64,000 nt of DNA, from positions 930,001-994,000 of the forward strand of contig NZ_FOZX01000001.1 of assembly GCF_900116135.1 (NCBI RefSeq). The letters run 5' to 3'. The notes beneath the pieces were generated by a model. That model saw only the letters and a program-made list of their open reading frames with translations. It did not search any database and was not told where the DNA came from. The translations under genes and the position numbers were made by a program. Positions within the stretch are counted from its first letter, which is position 1. The number at the start of each line of letters is the position of its first letter. Positions 7,487-16,047 of this stretch are shown here, piece after piece. The stretch comes from Saccharopolyspora flava (GTDB taxonomy: Bacteria; Actinomycetota; Actinomycetes; Mycobacteriales; Pseudonocardiaceae).

Positions 7487-8925
7487 ACGTCCACACCTGG
7501 TTCGAGCGGGCCGCGCGGCAGTTCGCGGACCGGCCCGCGCTGGAGGTCGAGGGCGTCGCGCTCAGCTACGCGGAGCTGCGCGAGCTCGTCGAGCGGCTGG
7601 CGGCGCGGCTGCACGCGGCGGGCGCGCCGCGACGGGTCGGTCTGCTGGCCAACCGCTCGGTGCTGGCCTACGCCGGGTACCTGGCGGTGCTGCGGGCCGG
7701 TGCGACGGTGGTTCCCCTCAACCCGCAGCACCCGCCGGAGCGGATCCGCGAGCTGGTCGCCCGGACCGGGGTCGAGCTGCTGCTGGCGGAGGAGTCGCAG
7801 CGGGCGGATGAGTGGAAAGTTCCCATGCTCCGCGCCGGCCGGGACGAGCCCTTCGGGAGGGCGCCGGAGGTGCCGGTGGCGCCGGACGACGTCGCCTACG
7901 TGATCTGCACGTCGGGGTCGACGGGGACGCCGAAGGCGGTGCCGATCTCGCACGGCAACGTGCAGGCGTACCTGACGGAGGTCGCCGCGCGGTACGGGAT
8001 CGGGCCGGGCAGCCGGGTGTCGGGGAACTTCGATCTCACCTTCGACGGGTCGGTGCACGACCTGTTCGTCACCCTCGGCCAGGGCGGGACGCTGGTGGTG
8101 CCGACGGCGGGAGCCTTGCTGTCACCGGTGCGGACGGTCAACGCGCTGGGGTTGACGCACTGGTTCTCGGTGCCGTCGCTGATCTCCTTCGCCGAGCGGC
8201 TCGGGACGCTGCGGCCGGGGGCGATGCCGTCGTTGCGGTGCGCGATCTTCGGTGGTGAGGCGGTGCCGGTGGAGGCGCTGCGCGGCTGGAAGCGCGCCGC
8301 TCCGCAGGCCGACATCGAGGTCCTGTACGGGCCGACGGAGCTGACGGTGGCCTGCACGGGCTACCGGTTCCCGGCGGAGGAGTCGGCGTGGCCGGTGACG
8401 CCGAACGGGGTGGCGCCGATCGGCGAGTGCTTCGGCTCGCTGGAGTTCCGGCTGCTGGATCCCGGGGGCAGGCCCGCGCGGCGGGGCGAGTTGTGCGTGC
8501 GGGGTCCGCAGCGGTTCGCCGGGTATCTGGACGCGGCGGACGACGCGGGACGTTTCGTCCCGGGCGGCTGGTACCGGACCGGGGATCTGGTGGCGGTGGA
8601 GGACGGGTTGCTGCTGCACCTGGGCCGCACGGACCAGCAGGTGAAGGTCCGCGGCCATCGCATCGAGCTGGGCGAGATCGAGTCCGCTCTGCGCTCGCTG
8701 CCGGGGGTGGCGGACGCGATCGTGCTGGCGGTGCCGACCGACGGCGAGCCGGAGCTGGCGGCCGCGGTGGGCGGCGACTGCGAGCCGGAGGTGCTGCACG
8801 CGGGTCTGCGCGACCGGCTCCCGCCGTACATGCTGCCGCGCCGGATCACGGTGCTGGACCGACTTCCGCTCAACGCCAACGGCAAGTTGGACCGCCGGGC
8901 GTTGCGCACCGAACTGGAGGGGTGA
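7483..8925 (+). CDS. Free-standing amino-acid adenylation enzyme
   Basis: 480 residues of the ANL superfamily. It has the P-loop CTSGSTGTPKAV near residue 145, FDLTFDGSVHD, the YGPTELTVACTG motif, WYRTGDL, a VRGHRIELGEIE hinge and the C-terminal NANGKLDRRAL with catalytic Lys near 468. In FDGSVHD, the Asp at the position that binds the substrate alpha-amino group in NRPS adenylation domains is kept, so an amino acid is the likelier substrate. No carrier domain is fused. The ACP of the adjacent KS-ACP protein is the natural acceptor, because the genes overlap by ATGA and share an operon. A role as a D-Ala or fatty-acid ligase is less likely. A family A-like repeat sits in frame at 7809-7828. 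Confidence 0.87.
   Translation: MNVHTWFERAARQFADRPALEVEGVALSYAELRELVERLAARLHAAGAPRRVGLLANRSVLAYAGYLAVLRAGATVVPLNPQHPPERIRELVARTGVELLLAEESQRADEWKVPMLRAGRDEPFGRAPEVPVAPDDVAYVICTSGSTGTPKAVPISHGNVQAYLTEVAARYGIGPGSRVSGNFDLTFDGSVHDLFVTLGQGGTLVVPTAGALLSPVRTVNALGLTHWFSVPSLISFAERLGTLRPGAMPSLRCAIFGGEAVPVEALRGWKRAAPQADIEVLYGPTELTVACTGYRFPAEESAWPVTPNGVAPIGECFGSLEFRLLDPGGRPARRGELCVRGPQRFAGYLDAADDAGRFVPGGWYRTGDLVAVEDGLLLHLGRTDQQVKVRGHRIELGEIESALRSLPGVADAIVLAVPTDGEPELAAAVGGDCEPEVLHAGLRDRLPPYMLPRRITVLDRLPLNANGKLDRRALRTELEG
7809..7828 (+). repeat. Family A-like repeat inside the adenylation gene
   Basis: TGAGTGGAAAGTTCCCATGC, one mismatch from the copy in the KS gene and matching the family A core GGAAAGTTCCC. 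It encodes part of DEWKVPML in frame. Confidence 0.65.
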
Positions 8926-8928
8926 GCG

Positions 8929-10131
8929 ATGGGTTTCGACGCGATCGTCGTGGGCGCGCGCTGCGCGGGGTCGCCGACCGCGATGCTGCTGGCTCGGGCG
9001 GGGCACCGGGTGCTGCTGCTGGATCGGGGTGAGTTCCCGTCCGACACGATCTCCACCCACGTCATCCACCAGCCGGGGGTGGCGGCGCTGGCCCGGTGGG
9101 GGCTGCTGGAGCAGTTGCGCGCCACCGGGTGCCCGCCGCTGCGGCACGCCCGCTACCAGGTCGGGGACGTGCGGCTGGCCGGCTGCGGCCGGGGCGTGGC
9201 CGGGCAGCGGGCCGGGTACGCGCCGCGCCGGTTCGTGCTCGACGACCTGCTGGCGCGGGCGGCGGTGGCCGCGGGCGCCGAGTTGCGGGAGAAGTGCCGG
9301 GTCACCGGGCTTGTGCGGGACGAGGACGGCCGGGTCGTGGGGGTGCGCGGCGAGCACCGGGGCGTGGAGTTCACCGAGCGGGCGGCGCTGGTGGTCGGCG
9401 CGGACGGGATGCGCTCGTCGGTGGCGGCGCACGCCGGCGCGGCGTTCACGACCTGGGACGAGCGGTTGAGCTGCGCGTACTACTCGTACTGGACGGGGGT
9501 TCCGGCTGACCTGGAGATCTACGAGGAGCCGGGCAGCTGGGTGGCGGCGACGCCGACGCACGGGCACGCGACGCTGGTGCTGACCTACTTCCCGCAGTCG
9601 CGGTTCCGCGCGGTGCGCGCGGACGCCCGGCGGGCGCACTTGCAGCGGGTGCGCGACACCGCGCCGGAGCTGTTCGAGCGGCTTCAGGGCGGGGAGCAGG
9701 TGGAGCGGTTGCGCGGCTCCGGGGATCAGCAGAACTTCTTCCGGGAGGCGACGGGGCCGGGCTGGGTGCTGGTGGGTGATGCGGGGCATCACAAGGATTC
9801 GATCACCGCGCGCGGCATCAGCGACGCGTTCGGCCAGGCCGAGTCGCTGGCCCGGCACATCAGCGGCGAGCTGGATTCGCCGTCGCGGCTGGACGCGGCG
9901 CTGGGTGGTTTCGCCGCCGAGCGGGACGGCGCGCTGCGGCCGGGGTACGAGGCGACGTTGTCGGTGGCGCGGATGGTGCCGCCGAACGAGCACCGGATGG
10001 CGCTGCTGCGAGCGATCCAGCGGGACGAGGAGTTGACGTCGATCTACTTCGACGCGTTCGCGGGGGCCACCGACATCACGGCGCTGTACACGCCTCGGTT
10101 GCGGGAGCTGCTCGCCGAGGGGCTGGGGTGA
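8929..10131 (+). CDS. FAD-dependent oxidoreductase (group A flavoprotein)
   Basis: 400 residues of the geranylgeranyl reductase/PHBH-like flavoprotein superfamily. It has an N-terminal dinucleotide fold (FDAIVVGARCAGSPTAMLLARAG, ending in LLLDRG). The usual GxGxxG is GARCAG, so the middle Gly is replaced. ALVVGADGMRS gives the DG motif, and WVLVGDAGHHKDSITARGISDAF the GD ribityl-binding motif. The start codon comes 3 bp after the adenylation gene stop, so it is the third gene of the KS-ACP operon. It probably oxidises, hydroxylates or dehydrogenates the tethered or released product. The halogenase WxWxIP motif is absent. A hairpin element follows at 10144-10203. Confidence 0.85.
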   Translation: MGFDAIVVGARCAGSPTAMLLARAGHRVLLLDRGEFPSDTISTHVIHQPGVAALARWGLLEQLRATGCPPLRHARYQVGDVRLAGCGRGVAGQRAGYAPRRFVLDDLLARAAVAAGAELREKCRVTGLVRDEDGRVVGVRGEHRGVEFTERAALVVGADGMRSSVAAHAGAAFTTWDERLSCAYYSYWTGVPADLEIYEEPGSWVAATPTHGHATLVLTYFPQSRFRAVRADARRAHLQRVRDTAPELFERLQGGEQVERLRGSGDQQNFFREATGPGWVLVGDAGHHKDSITARGISDAFGQAESLARHISGELDSPSRLDAALGGFAAERDGALRPGYEATLSVARMVPPNEHRMALLRAIQRDEELTSIYFDAFAGATDITALYTPRLRELLAEGLG

Positions 10132-10143
10132 TTTTTGCCCGAA

Positions 10144-10203
10144 TCACCAGGGGTTGATGTCGGTTTCGTCCGGACAGTTCGAGGAAAAACTGTCCTCTGG
10201 TGA
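10144..10203. repeat. Family D element, shortened copy
   Basis: The outer arms TCACCAGGGG and CCTCTGGTGA enclose GGACAGTT..AACTGTCC. Its right two-thirds align with the 88-bp element at 39737-39824 (ATGTC-GTTT-G-CCGGACA, then AAAACTGTCC-CTGGTGA). The inner left arm is missing. It lies 12 bp after the FAD gene stop and may also act as a transcription terminator. Confidence 0.7.
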
Positions 10204-10274
10204 GCCGCGCACCCGAGCCGGGGACGGTGCGCGGCGACCGAATTGACCGAACACCCGGGCGGCTCGGGTGGGCG

Positions 10275-12791
10275 ATGGTGCAGGCTTGGGGCGTGGTCGA
10301 AGCGAACCTGCCCGTCGTCTCCGTGATCGTCGTCAACTACCGCGGCGCCGACGACACCATCACCTGCCTGCGCGCGGTGCGCGACGAGCTGGACTACCCG
10401 GCCGACAAGCTGGAGGTGCTGTGCGTCGACAACGCCTCCGGTGACGACTCGGCGCGGCGCATCCGCGAGGCGGTGCCGGAGGCGCGACTGATCGAGTCGC
10501 CGACCAACTCCGGTTTCGCCGGCGGCTGCAACCTGGCCGCATCCGAGGCGTCCGGGCAGGTCCTGGCGTTCCTCAACAACGACGCCCGCCCCGACCGCGG
10601 CTGGGTGCGCTCCGCCGTGGAGGTGCTGCGGGCGGAACCGACCGTGGGCGCCGTGGCCAGCAAGGTCCTGGACTGGGACGGTCGCCGCATCGACTTCGTC
10701 GACGGCGGGCTCACCTGGTTCGGCATGGGGTACAAGCGGCACGCGGGTGAGCTCGACGACGGGTCGCACGACGCGGCCCGCGACGTGCTGTTCGGCACCG
10801 GCTCGGCGCTGTTCGTGCGGGCCGAGCTGTTCACCGCGCTGGACGGTTTCGACGAGCGCTTCTTCATGTTCTACGAGGACGTGGACCTGGGGTGGCGGCT
10901 GAACCTGCGCGGCTGGCGGGTGCGCTACGAACCGAGGTCGCTGACCTTCCACCGCCACCACGCCTCGATGGCCGAGGTGTCCTCGTCGCGCGAGCACTAC
11001 CTGCTGGAGCGCAACGCGCTGGCCGCCCTGTACAAGAACGTCTCCGAGGAGACGCTGGCGAAGGCGCTGCCCGCGGCGATGGCGCTGGCGGTGCGCCGGG
11101 CGACCGCGCGCGGCGAGATCGACCCGACGCAGCTGGAGATCACCCGGCGCGGCGAGTCCGAGGACGACTCGCCGGTGCCGATCGACCGCTCCGCGCTGGC
11201 CGGGATGCTGGCGATCGACCAGTTCGTGGAACTGCTGCCGTCGCTGAAGGTCTCGCGCGAGCAGGAGCAGCGGGCCCGGGTGCGCACCGACACCGATCTG
11301 CTGCCGCTGATGCGCAAGGCGATGGAGCCCGCCTACCCGCTGCCCCGCTACCTGGCCGCGCACGACGCGCTGGTGGAGGCCTTCGAGCTGGACGAGGTGT
11401 TCGGCAGGCCCCGCAAGATCGTGGTGATCACCGGTGACGCGGTGAGCGAGCGGATGGCGGGCCCGGCGATCCGCGCCTGGCACATGGCCGAGGTGCTGGC
11501 GGCCGAGCACTCGGTGCGGCTGGTCAGCGTCAACGCGCGGGTCGATCCGCCGGAGTCGGACTTCGAGGTGGTGGCGGCCAAGCCGCGCGAGCTGGCCGGG
11601 CACGTCGAGTGGGCCGACGTCGTGGTGCTGCAGGGCCACGTGCTGGAGATGGTGCCCGCGCTCAAGCGCGTCGACTCCACCAAGGTCGTGGTCTGCGACG
11701 TCTACGACCCGATGCACCTGGAGCTGCTGGAGCAGGGCCGCGACACCGACGACGAGCGCCGCGCGAAGGACCTCGCCGGTGTCACCGACGTGCTCAACGC
11801 GCAGCTGGAGCGGGGCGATTTCTTCCTGTGCGCCTCGGAGCGGCAGCGGCACTTCTGGCTGGGTCACCTGGCTTCGCTGGGGCGGTTGACGCCCGGGCTC
11901 TACGACACCGATCCGACGGTGCGCTCGCTGCTGTCGGTGGTGCCGTTCGGGTTGCCGTCGGCGGCGCCGCGACGCACCGCCCCGGCGATCAAGGGTGCCC
12001 GTCCGGGCATCTCGGCCGACGACAAGGTCGTGCTGTGGGCGGGTGGCGTCTACAGCTGGTTCGATCCGCTGACGCTGCTGCGCGCGATCGACCGGCTCGC
12101 GCAGCGGCGCAGCGACGTGCGGTTGTTCTTCCTGGGCATGAAGCACCCGAACCCGGACGTGCCGGAGATGGGGATGGCCGGGCAGACGCGGGCGCTGGCG
12201 CAGCGGCTCGGGTTGACCGACAAGTTCGTGTTCTTCAACGAGACGTGGGTTCCGTACCAGGAGCGGCAGAACTTCCTGCTGGACGCCGATTGCGGTGTCA
12301 CCACCCACTTCGAGCACGTGGAGACCACGTTCGCGTTCCGCACCCGGGTGCTGGACTACCTGTGGTCGGGGCTGCCGGTGATCACCACCGACGGGGATTC
12401 GTTCGCCGACCTGGTGCGTGCCGAGGGCATCGGCGTGGTCGTGCCGCCGGAGGATCCGGAGGCGCTGGCGGACGCGTTGGAGAAGGTCCTCTACGACGAC
12501 GAGTTCGCCGCGGAGTGCCGTCGCCGGATCGAGCCGGTGCGGGAGCGGTTCACGTGGGAGTCGGTGCTGGCGCCGCTGACGGCGTTCTGCCGCGACCCGC
12601 GCCCGGCGGCCGACCGGCTCAGCGCGGCCTCGCCGCTGGTGCGCACGGCGCAGCCGGGCCGGGTGGAGTCGGTGCGACGGGATCTGGCGCTGCTGCGGGA
12701 ATATCTGGACGCGGGCGGTCCCGCGGAGGTCGCGAAGCGGGCGACGGGGCGGTTGCGGCGTCTCGCCGGGGAACGGCTTCGTGGCCGCTGA
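10275..12791 (+). CDS. Two-domain glycosyltransferase: GT2 fused to GT4
   Basis: About 838 residues. The N-terminal GT2 domain (roughly 15-265) has VSVIVVNYRGADDTITCL, CVDNASGDDS, SGFAGGCNLA, AFLNNDARPD and FMFYEDVDLGWRLNLRGW. A helical linker of about 120 residues follows. The GT4-like domain (about 380-790) has IVVITGDAVSERMAGPAIRAW, VVVLQGHVLEMVPAL, VLWAGGVYSWFDPLTLLRAI and LDYLWSGLPVITTDGDSFADLV. Bifunctional enzymes of this type occur in actinobacterial O-glycan and capsule loci. The ATG at 10275 follows GGGTGG; an upstream in-frame extension to 10200 overlaps the family D hairpin and is unlikely to be translated. It overlaps the next GT4 gene by 11 bp, so translation is probably coupled. 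The two sugars added are unknown. Confidence 0.85.
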   Translation: MVQAWGVVEANLPVVSVIVVNYRGADDTITCLRAVRDELDYPADKLEVLCVDNASGDDSARRIREAVPEARLIESPTNSGFAGGCNLAASEASGQVLAFLNNDARPDRGWVRSAVEVLRAEPTVGAVASKVLDWDGRRIDFVDGGLTWFGMGYKRHAGELDDGSHDAARDVLFGTGSALFVRAELFTALDGFDERFFMFYEDVDLGWRLNLRGWRVRYEPRSLTFHRHHASMAEVSSSREHYLLERNALAALYKNVSEETLAKALPAAMALAVRRATARGEIDPTQLEITRRGESEDDSPVPIDRSALAGMLAIDQFVELLPSLKVSREQEQRARVRTDTDLLPLMRKAMEPAYPLPRYLAAHDALVEAFELDEVFGRPRKIVVITGDAVSERMAGPAIRAWHMAEVLAAEHSVRLVSVNARVDPPESDFEVVAAKPRELAGHVEWADVVVLQGHVLEMVPALKRVDSTKVVVCDVYDPMHLELLEQGRDTDDERRAKDLAGVTDVLNAQLERGDFFLCASERQRHFWLGHLASLGRLTPGLYDTDPTVRSLLSVVPFGLPSAAPRRTAPAIKGARPGISADDKVVLWAGGVYSWFDPLTLLRAIDRLAQRRSDVRLFFLGMKHPNPDVPEMGMAGQTRALAQRLGLTDKFVFFNETWVPYQERQNFLLDADCGVTTHFEHVETTFAFRTRVLDYLWSGLPVITTDGDSFADLVRAEGIGVVVPPEDPEALADALEKVLYDDEFAAECRRRIEPVRERFTWESVLAPLTAFCRDPRPAADRLSAASPLVRTAQPGRVESVRRDLALLREYLDAGGPAEVAKRATGRLRRLAGERLRGR

Positions 12792-13815
12792 CCTGCGCGT
12801 CCTGTTCGACGCCACGCCGCTGCTGGGTCCGCGCACCGGGATCGGCCGCTACACGGCCTCGCTGGTGGACGCGCTGGTGTCCGATGTGGACGCTCGGTTG
12901 ATCGGGTTCAGCGCGCGCGGCTGGCGGCGGCTGCGGGACGAGGCGCCTGCGGGGACTCGCGTGGTGGGACCGCCGGTTCCGGCGCGGGCGTTGCGGATGT
13001 TGTGGCGCGGCGGGCGGTTTCCGCCGGTCGAGGTCCTGTCCGGACCGGTGGACGTGGTGCACGGGACGAACTTCGTGCTGCCGCCGCCGGCGCGGGCGGC
13101 CGGTGTGGTGACGATCCACGACCTGGCGTTCCTGGACGATCCGTCGCTGGCGGAGGCGGATCTGCCCGCGCTGGTGCGGCTTTCGGCGCAGCGCGCCCGG
13201 GTGGTGTGCACGCCGACGGAGGCGGTGGCCGATCAGGTCGCCGAGCGCCTGGACGTCGCGCGGGAGAAGCTGGCGGTGACACCGCTGGGCGTGGACCCCG
13301 AGTGGTTCTCGGCGGCACCGGTTCCCGACGGGCGGATTCCGGGGGAATATCTGCTGTTCGTGGGCGCGGACGGGCCGCGCAAGGGTCTCGACGTGCTGCG
13401 CGCGGCGCTCTCACCGGAGCTTCCGCCGCTGGTCATCGCTGGTCCGGGCGCGGCGGGCGAGGTCGACGGGGTGATCCGCACCGGCTACGTCTCCGACGAG
13501 CGGCTGCGGTCGCTGGTCGCCGGGGCGAGCGCCCTGGTGCTGCCGTCCCGCGACGAGGGTTTCGGCCTGCCGGTGCTGGAGGCCCTGGCCTGCGATGTTC
13601 CGGTGGTCTGCTCAGACCTGCCCGCGCTCCGGGAGGTCTCGGCAGGCCACGCGATCCACACCCCAGTCGGCGACCCGCTCGCCCTGCGCGAAGCCCTGCA
13701 CCGCGCCCTCACCTCTCCCCCGGCCCCGGAGCCGGGACGCACCCACGCCCAATCCTTCACCTGGCAACGCTGCGCCGACCAAACCCAAGCCGCCTACCTC
13801 CGCGCCCATGCATGA
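12781..13815 (+). CDS. Glycosyltransferase family 4
   Basis: 344 residues. It reads VLFDATPLLGPRTGIGRYTASLVDAL, VTIHDLAFLDDP, LLFVGADGPRKGLDVLRAAL and the donor-site motif SRDEGFGLPVLEALACDVPVVCS. It is a paralogue of the GT4 enzymes at 705-1853 and 3489-4577. The GTG start lies inside the 3' end of the GT2-GT4 fusion gene. It ends at the convergent intergenic region that carries the first GTTTTCATGAAAAC array. It is most likely a cytoplasmic-face transferase in the same glycan pathway; donor and acceptor are unknown. Confidence 0.85.
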   Translation: MAADLRVLFDATPLLGPRTGIGRYTASLVDALVSDVDARLIGFSARGWRRLRDEAPAGTRVVGPPVPARALRMLWRGGRFPPVEVLSGPVDVVHGTNFVLPPPARAAGVVTIHDLAFLDDPSLAEADLPALVRLSAQRARVVCTPTEAVADQVAERLDVAREKLAVTPLGVDPEWFSAAPVPDGRIPGEYLLFVGADGPRKGLDVLRAALSPELPPLVIAGPGAAGEVDGVIRTGYVSDERLRSLVAGASALVLPSRDEGFGLPVLEALACDVPVVCSDLPALREVSAGHAIHTPVGDPLALREALHRALTSPPAPEPGRTHAQSFTWQRCADQTQAAYLRAHA

Positions 13816-13862
13816 GGGAACCCCTCGGATCATCCGACCCCACGTCCACCCCGATCGAGACA

Positions 13863-14138
13863 GTTTTCATGAAAACTTCCCCTCCCCCCGATCACCGCAG
13901 TTTTCATGAAAACCTCCCCACCCCCGACACCTCACGACCTTGGGTGGGGACAGTTTTCATGAAAACTGTCCCCACCCGAGGAGACCCGCTCGGAAGTCCG
14001 TCACCGATGGAATCCCAGGTCATCACCGTTGTCGGGTGAGGACCTCTTGTTCGTCGTCGGGAGGTTTTCATGAAAACTTCCCTCTCCCATGACGTTGCCC
14101 GCGGGCGTCTCGGTGGTGGGGGAAGTTTTCATGAAAAC
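13863..14138. repeat. Family B array 1: five copies of palindrome GTTTTCATGAAAAC
   Basis: Perfect 14-bp palindromes start at 13863, 13900, 13953, 14064 and 14125, with spacings of 37, 53, 111 and 61 bp. The third is the centre of a 36-bp perfect palindrome at 13942-13977, and others extend into imperfect GGGAG/CTCCC-type flanks. The array fills most of the 328-bp gap (13816-14143) between the convergent GT4 and rmlD genes. Nothing else is seen in the gap. A second five-copy array lies at 50141-50399. Irregular spacing and full symmetry argue against CRISPR. Confidence 0.92.
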
Positions 14139-14143
14139 TGCGC

Positions 14144-15061
14144 CTACCGGGGTCGGAAGGCCTCGGGGTTGCTCGTGAGGGCCTCTCGCAGGGCGTCGTG
14201 CCAGGGACGCAGCGGGGTGAGGTCCGCGTCGCGCCAGGCGTTGCCGGACAGCACCGAGTAGGCGGGCCGAGGGGTCTTGGTCGGGTAGTCCGCGGTGGTG
14301 CAGGGGTCCACCCGCTGCGGGTCGAGGCCGAGTTCGGTGAAGATCGCGCGGGCGAACTCGAACCAGCTGGTGCTGCCGCTGTTGGTGCAGTGCAGCACCC
14401 GCTGCGCCGGTCCGCGACCGGCGGCGACGGGTTCGGCGAGTTCCAGCAGTCCCGCGGCCAGGTCGGCGGCCCAGGTGGGCGAGCCGATCTGGTCGTCGAC
14501 GACGGTCAGCCGGTCGCGCTGGGCGGCGAGCCGGGCCATCGTCTTGACGAAGTTGCCGCCGTGCGCGCCGTACACCCAGGCGGTGCGCACGATCCAGGCG
14601 CGCGCACCGGAGTCCAGCACCGCCTGCTCGCCGTCGAGCTTGGTGCGTCCGTAGACGGTGCGCGGCCCGGTGTCGTCGGTGGGCTCGTAGGGCCGGTCGG
14701 CGTCGCCGGGGAAGACGTAGTCGGTGGAGACGTGCAGCAGCGGCAGGTCGCCGTCCCGGCAGGCCTCGGCCAGCGCGGCCGGTCCCGCGACGTTGACCTG
14801 GCGGGCGCTGTTGGGGTCGGTTTCGGCGGCGTCGACGGCGGTGTAGGCGGCGGTGTTGATCACCACCGGGCTCAGGTCGGCGTCGCGGGCGGCTTCGGCG
14901 AAGGCCTCGACGGCGTCGCGCACCTCCTCGCGGTCGGTGATGTCGAGCTCCGCCGAGCCCGGTGCGTGCACGAGGCCGTCGTGCCGGGCGGCGAGGATCG
15001 CCGACAGCTCGGAGCCGACCTGCCCCTTCCCGCCGGGGACGAGCACGGCCAGGCGGCTCAC
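14144..15061 (-). CDS. rmlD: dTDP-4-dehydrorhamnose reductase
   Basis: 305 residues of the extended SDR type. RLAVLVPGGKGQVGSELSAIL is the NADPH-binding region, with PGGKGQVG in place of the usual GxxGxxG spacing. INTAAYTAVDAAE, LLHVSTDYVFPGD and the catalytic YGRTK (Tyr-x3-Lys) follow, and the C-terminus has PRPAYSVLS. It catalyses the final step to dTDP-L-rhamnose, the donor for WbbL. The GTG start at 15061 overlaps the rmlB stop by four bases, so the two are translationally coupled. rmlA and rmlC are not in this window. Confidence 0.92.
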   Translation of the reverse strand: MSRLAVLVPGGKGQVGSELSAILAARHDGLVHAPGSAELDITDREEVRDAVEAFAEAARDADLSPVVINTAAYTAVDAAETDPNSARQVNVAGPAALAEACRDGDLPLLHVSTDYVFPGDADRPYEPTDDTGPRTVYGRTKLDGEQAVLDSGARAWIVRTAWVYGAHGGNFVKTMARLAAQRDRLTVVDDQIGSPTWAADLAAGLLELAEPVAAGRGPAQRVLHCTNSGSTSWFEFARAIFTELGLDPQRVDPCTTADYPTKTPRPAYSVLSGNAWRDADLTPLRPWHDALREALTSNPEAFRPR

Positions 15062-16047
15062 CGGGCCACCGCCGCGCGCTCCTTGAGCGGTTCCCACCAG
15101 GCGCGGTTGTTCCGGTACCAGGCGATGGTGTCGCGCAGCCCGGTCTCGAAGTCGACCTGCGGGGCGTAGCCGAGCTCCTCGGTGATCTTGGTGTGGTCGA
15201 CCGAGTAGCGGCGGTCGTGACCCTTGCGGTCGGGAACCTGCTCGACCACGGAGAAGTCGAGCCCGAACTCGGCCAGCAGCCGCTCGGTGAGCTCGCGGTT
15301 GGTCAGCTCGGTGCCGCCGCCGATGTTGTAGATCTCGCCGGGGGTTCCGGATTCGGCGACCAGCTGGATGCCGCGGCAGTGGTCGTCGACGTGCAGCCAG
15401 TCGCGGACGTTGAGCCCGTCGCCGTAGAGGGGAACCTTGCGCCCGTCCATCAGGTTGGTGATGAACAGCGGCAGGACCTTCTCCGGGAACTGGTACGGGC
15501 CGTAGTTGTTCGAGCACCGCGTGATGCACACCGGCAGCCCGTGGGTGCGCTGGTAGGCGCGCGCGAGGAGGTCGGAGCCCGCTTTGGCGGCGGAATATGG
15601 CGAGTTCGGCTCGAGAAGATGATCTTCTGGCCACGAACCGGTATCGATCGTCCCGTAGACCTCGTCGGTGGAGACGTGGACGAACCGGCCGACGCCGGCG
15701 TCGAGCGCGGCCTGCAGCAGCGCGTTGGTGCCCACCACGTTGGTCATCACGAACGCGTCGGAGCCGGTGATGGAGCGGTCCACGTGGGTCTCGGCGGCGA
15801 AGTGCACGACGACGTCGACGCTGGTCATCACGTCCGCGAGCAGGTCTCGATCGCAGATGTCGCCGCGCACGAACCGCAGTCGCGGGTCGTCGGCGACCTC
15901 GGCCAGGTTGGCCTCGTTGCCCGCGTAGGTCAGCTTGTCGAGCACGACCACTTCGGCGTCGCCGAAGGCGGGGTAGGCCCCGCCGAGCAGCCGCCTGACG
16001 TAGTGGGAGCCGATGAAGCCGGCGCCACCGGTGACCAGAATCCGCAT
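15058..16047 (-). CDS. rmlB: dTDP-glucose 4,6-dehydratase
   Basis: 329 residues. The NAD-binding MRILVTGGAGFIGSHYVRRLL, VVHFAAETHVDRSI, HVSTDEVYGTI (the Thr-Asp-Glu triad typical of RmlB) and the catalytic YSAAKAGSD Tyr-x3-Lys are all present, followed by NNYGPYQFPEKVLPLFI and VRDWLHVDDHCRGI. It makes dTDP-4-keto-6-deoxyglucose. It is the first gene of a divergent unit, facing the LCP gene at 16305 across 257 bp. It is followed by rmlD with a GTGA overlap. Assignment is secure. Confidence 0.95.
   Translation of the reverse strand: MRILVTGGAGFIGSHYVRRLLGGAYPAFGDAEVVVLDKLTYAGNEANLAEVADDPRLRFVRGDICDRDLLADVMTSVDVVVHFAAETHVDRSITGSDAFVMTNVVGTNALLQAALDAGVGRFVHVSTDEVYGTIDTGSWPEDHLLEPNSPYSAAKAGSDLLARAYQRTHGLPVCITRCSNNYGPYQFPEKVLPLFITNLMDGRKVPLYGDGLNVRDWLHVDDHCRGIQLVAESGTPGEIYNIGGGTELTNRELTERLLAEFGLDFSVVEQVPDRKGHDRRYSVDHTKITEELGYAPQVDFETGLRDTIAWYRNNRAWWEPLKERAAVAR

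Noticed and set aside
8929-10131. Flavin-dependent halogenase
   Set aside because: The WxWxIP motif is absent; the sequence fits a general group A flavoprotein instead.
10044-12836. A 930-codon minus-strand frame opposite the GT2-GT4 gene
   Set aside because: Low-complexity R/H/Q-rich translation without motifs, antisense to a clear gene.
13863-14138. Possible CRISPR array
   Set aside because: The repeats are 14-bp perfect palindromes with uneven spacing and no cas genes nearby.
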